NCBI GenBank assembly: GCA_029248665.1
Contig: JAQWIW010000023.1
Location: forward strand, 1-34,747
Direction: 5' to 3'
DNA: 34,747 nt
Source of the DNA: Opitutia bacterium
GTDB taxonomy: Bacteria > Verrucomicrobiota > Verrucomicrobiia > Opitutales > Coraliomargaritaceae
In this document: piece after piece, positions 34,344-34,747 of the stretch
Numbering within the stretch: position 1 is the stretch's first letter
Layout of the letters: every line of letters begins with the position of its first letter
Notes under the pieces: model-generated
Seen by the model: only the letters and a program-made list of their open reading frames with translations
Databases searched by the model: none
Told to the model about the DNA's origin: nothing
Position numbers and translations under genes: made by a program

Positions 34344-34349
34344 ATTATA
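34344..34349 (-). promoter_or_regulatory. Candidate -10 element (TATAAT), possibly leaderless
   Basis: On the minus strand TATAAT ends four bases before the ATG of the 297-residue gene. Transcription starting six or seven bases after it would begin at or within the start codon, giving a leaderless message. A -35 element at the right distance is poor (ATAATA). Confidence 0.45.
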
Positions 34350-34379
34350 GAGATTTTTTTACTTATTATTATTCCTTTT

Positions 34380-34409
34380 AATTTAAATAGACTTCCTACA
34401 ATTTAAATA
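34380..34409. repeat. Two palindromic AATTTAAATA boxes 20 bp apart
   Basis: AATTTAAATA occurs at 34380-34389 and 34400-34409. The core ATTTAAAT is a perfect palindrome in both. The centre-to-centre distance of 20 bp is about two turns of DNA, so a dimeric regulator could bind both on one face. They lie 41-70 bases upstream of the orphan two-gene unit, just beyond its likely promoter. The rest of the 34340-34501 spacer, which also must hold the ctaA promoter, shows no other clear signal. Confidence 0.5.
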
Positions 34410-34501
34410 TCTAGAACTGATAGCTTGTCTTAAATACTTAGCTTACGACTTGCGGAATGTGTTGATTTGATTCTCTGTAGTATCGAATATATTGAATCAC
34501 T

Positions 34502-34747
34502 ATGAATATGGGACGCACGGCAGATTTTAAATTAGGACTTTTTCTCTATTGTTTGTTCGCTTTGGTATCGATCACTTTGCTTTTGTTTGCGGGTGGTTTT
34601 ACGACGAGTATTAAGGCGGGGATGGCGTTTTTGGATTGGCCTTTGTCGAATGGGTCGATCAATCCTGAGGGCTGGTTGACGGAGTCGGATAAGTTTGCCG
34701 AGCATAGTCATCGTTTGCTGGGGATGCAGATTGGGCTGATTTCTATG
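34502..34747 (+). CDS. ctaA: COX15/CtaA-type haem A synthase, N-terminal part
   Basis: The first 82 residues are in the window; the gene runs off the right edge. CtaA oxidises haem O to haem A for cytochrome oxidase and sits in the inner membrane. A first membrane segment covers about residues 11-30. It is followed by the family loop GGFTTSIKAGMAFLDWPL (31-48) and the conserved FAEHSHRLLGM with His68 and His70, one of which is the haem-site histidine. A start at the second ATG (34508) is also possible. Its plus strand is strongly G-rich, unlike the other plus-strand genes checked. Confidence 0.88.
   Translation, partial: MNMGRTADFKLGLFLYCLFALVSITLLLFAGGFTTSIKAGMAFLDWPLSNGSINPEGWLTESDKFAEHSHRLLGMQIGLISM

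Noticed and set aside
34340-34501. AT-rich spacer as a replication origin
   Set aside because: Although the skew flips nearby, no cluster of DnaA boxes (TTATNCACA) was found, so no origin is called.

Overview
The window looks like a chromosomal stretch from a low-to-moderate GC member of the PVC group, most likely Verrucomicrobiota and probably class Opitutae. This is an inference. It rests on the long IspG with an inserted middle domain, the form of RNA polymerase omega, the rarity of Shine-Dalgarno motifs, an FGly-type secreted sulfatase, and the mixture of envelope and biosynthesis clusters. No rRNA, tRNA, CRISPR array, transposase or phage gene was seen. Nearly all of the sequence is coding, and no gene-free gap exceeds 200 bases.

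Layout: 1-3.2 kb holds the start of a secreted sulfatase (minus strand), an aldose 1-epimerase, a BaiN/HI0933-type flavoprotein and a small orphan protein. 3.3-7.2 kb is a minus-strand block: a TPR protein, glmM and trpD. 7.3-12.3 kb is a plus-strand envelope and lipid block: uppP, rpmF, plsX, fabH, a BamD-like TPR protein and an LptE-like lipoprotein. It ends convergently on hisI. 12.8-19.3 kb holds tkt, nadA, an MFS permease and a large nuclease-helicase fusion. smpB and rpoZ (minus strand) follow, then the ribosomal pair rplM-rpsI, closed by a strong intrinsic terminator.

21.3-33.0 kb is a long co-directional series. argC-argJ-argB-argD-argF take N-acetylglutamate (regenerated by ArgJ) to citrulline. 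The series continues almost without gaps into uppS-cdsA-dxr-rseP-ispG, which supply isoprenoid (MEP pathway), undecaprenyl and phospholipid precursors and a site-2 membrane protease. Together with glmM, uppP, plsX, fabH, BamD-like and LptE-like, much of the window serves the cell envelope.

33.0-34.4 kb stands apart: an AT-rich, minus-strand, overlapping two-gene unit of unknown function. A soluble protein of about 297 residues is followed by a membrane protein with about four transmembrane segments. Upstream lie a perfect TATAAT almost touching the start codon and two palindromic boxes 20 bp apart. It is the best candidate for an undescribed system here, possibly a defence or toxin-like module, but that is a hypothesis only. 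Beyond it, a COX15/CtaA haem A synthase begins. There the plus strand changes from C-rich to strongly G-rich.
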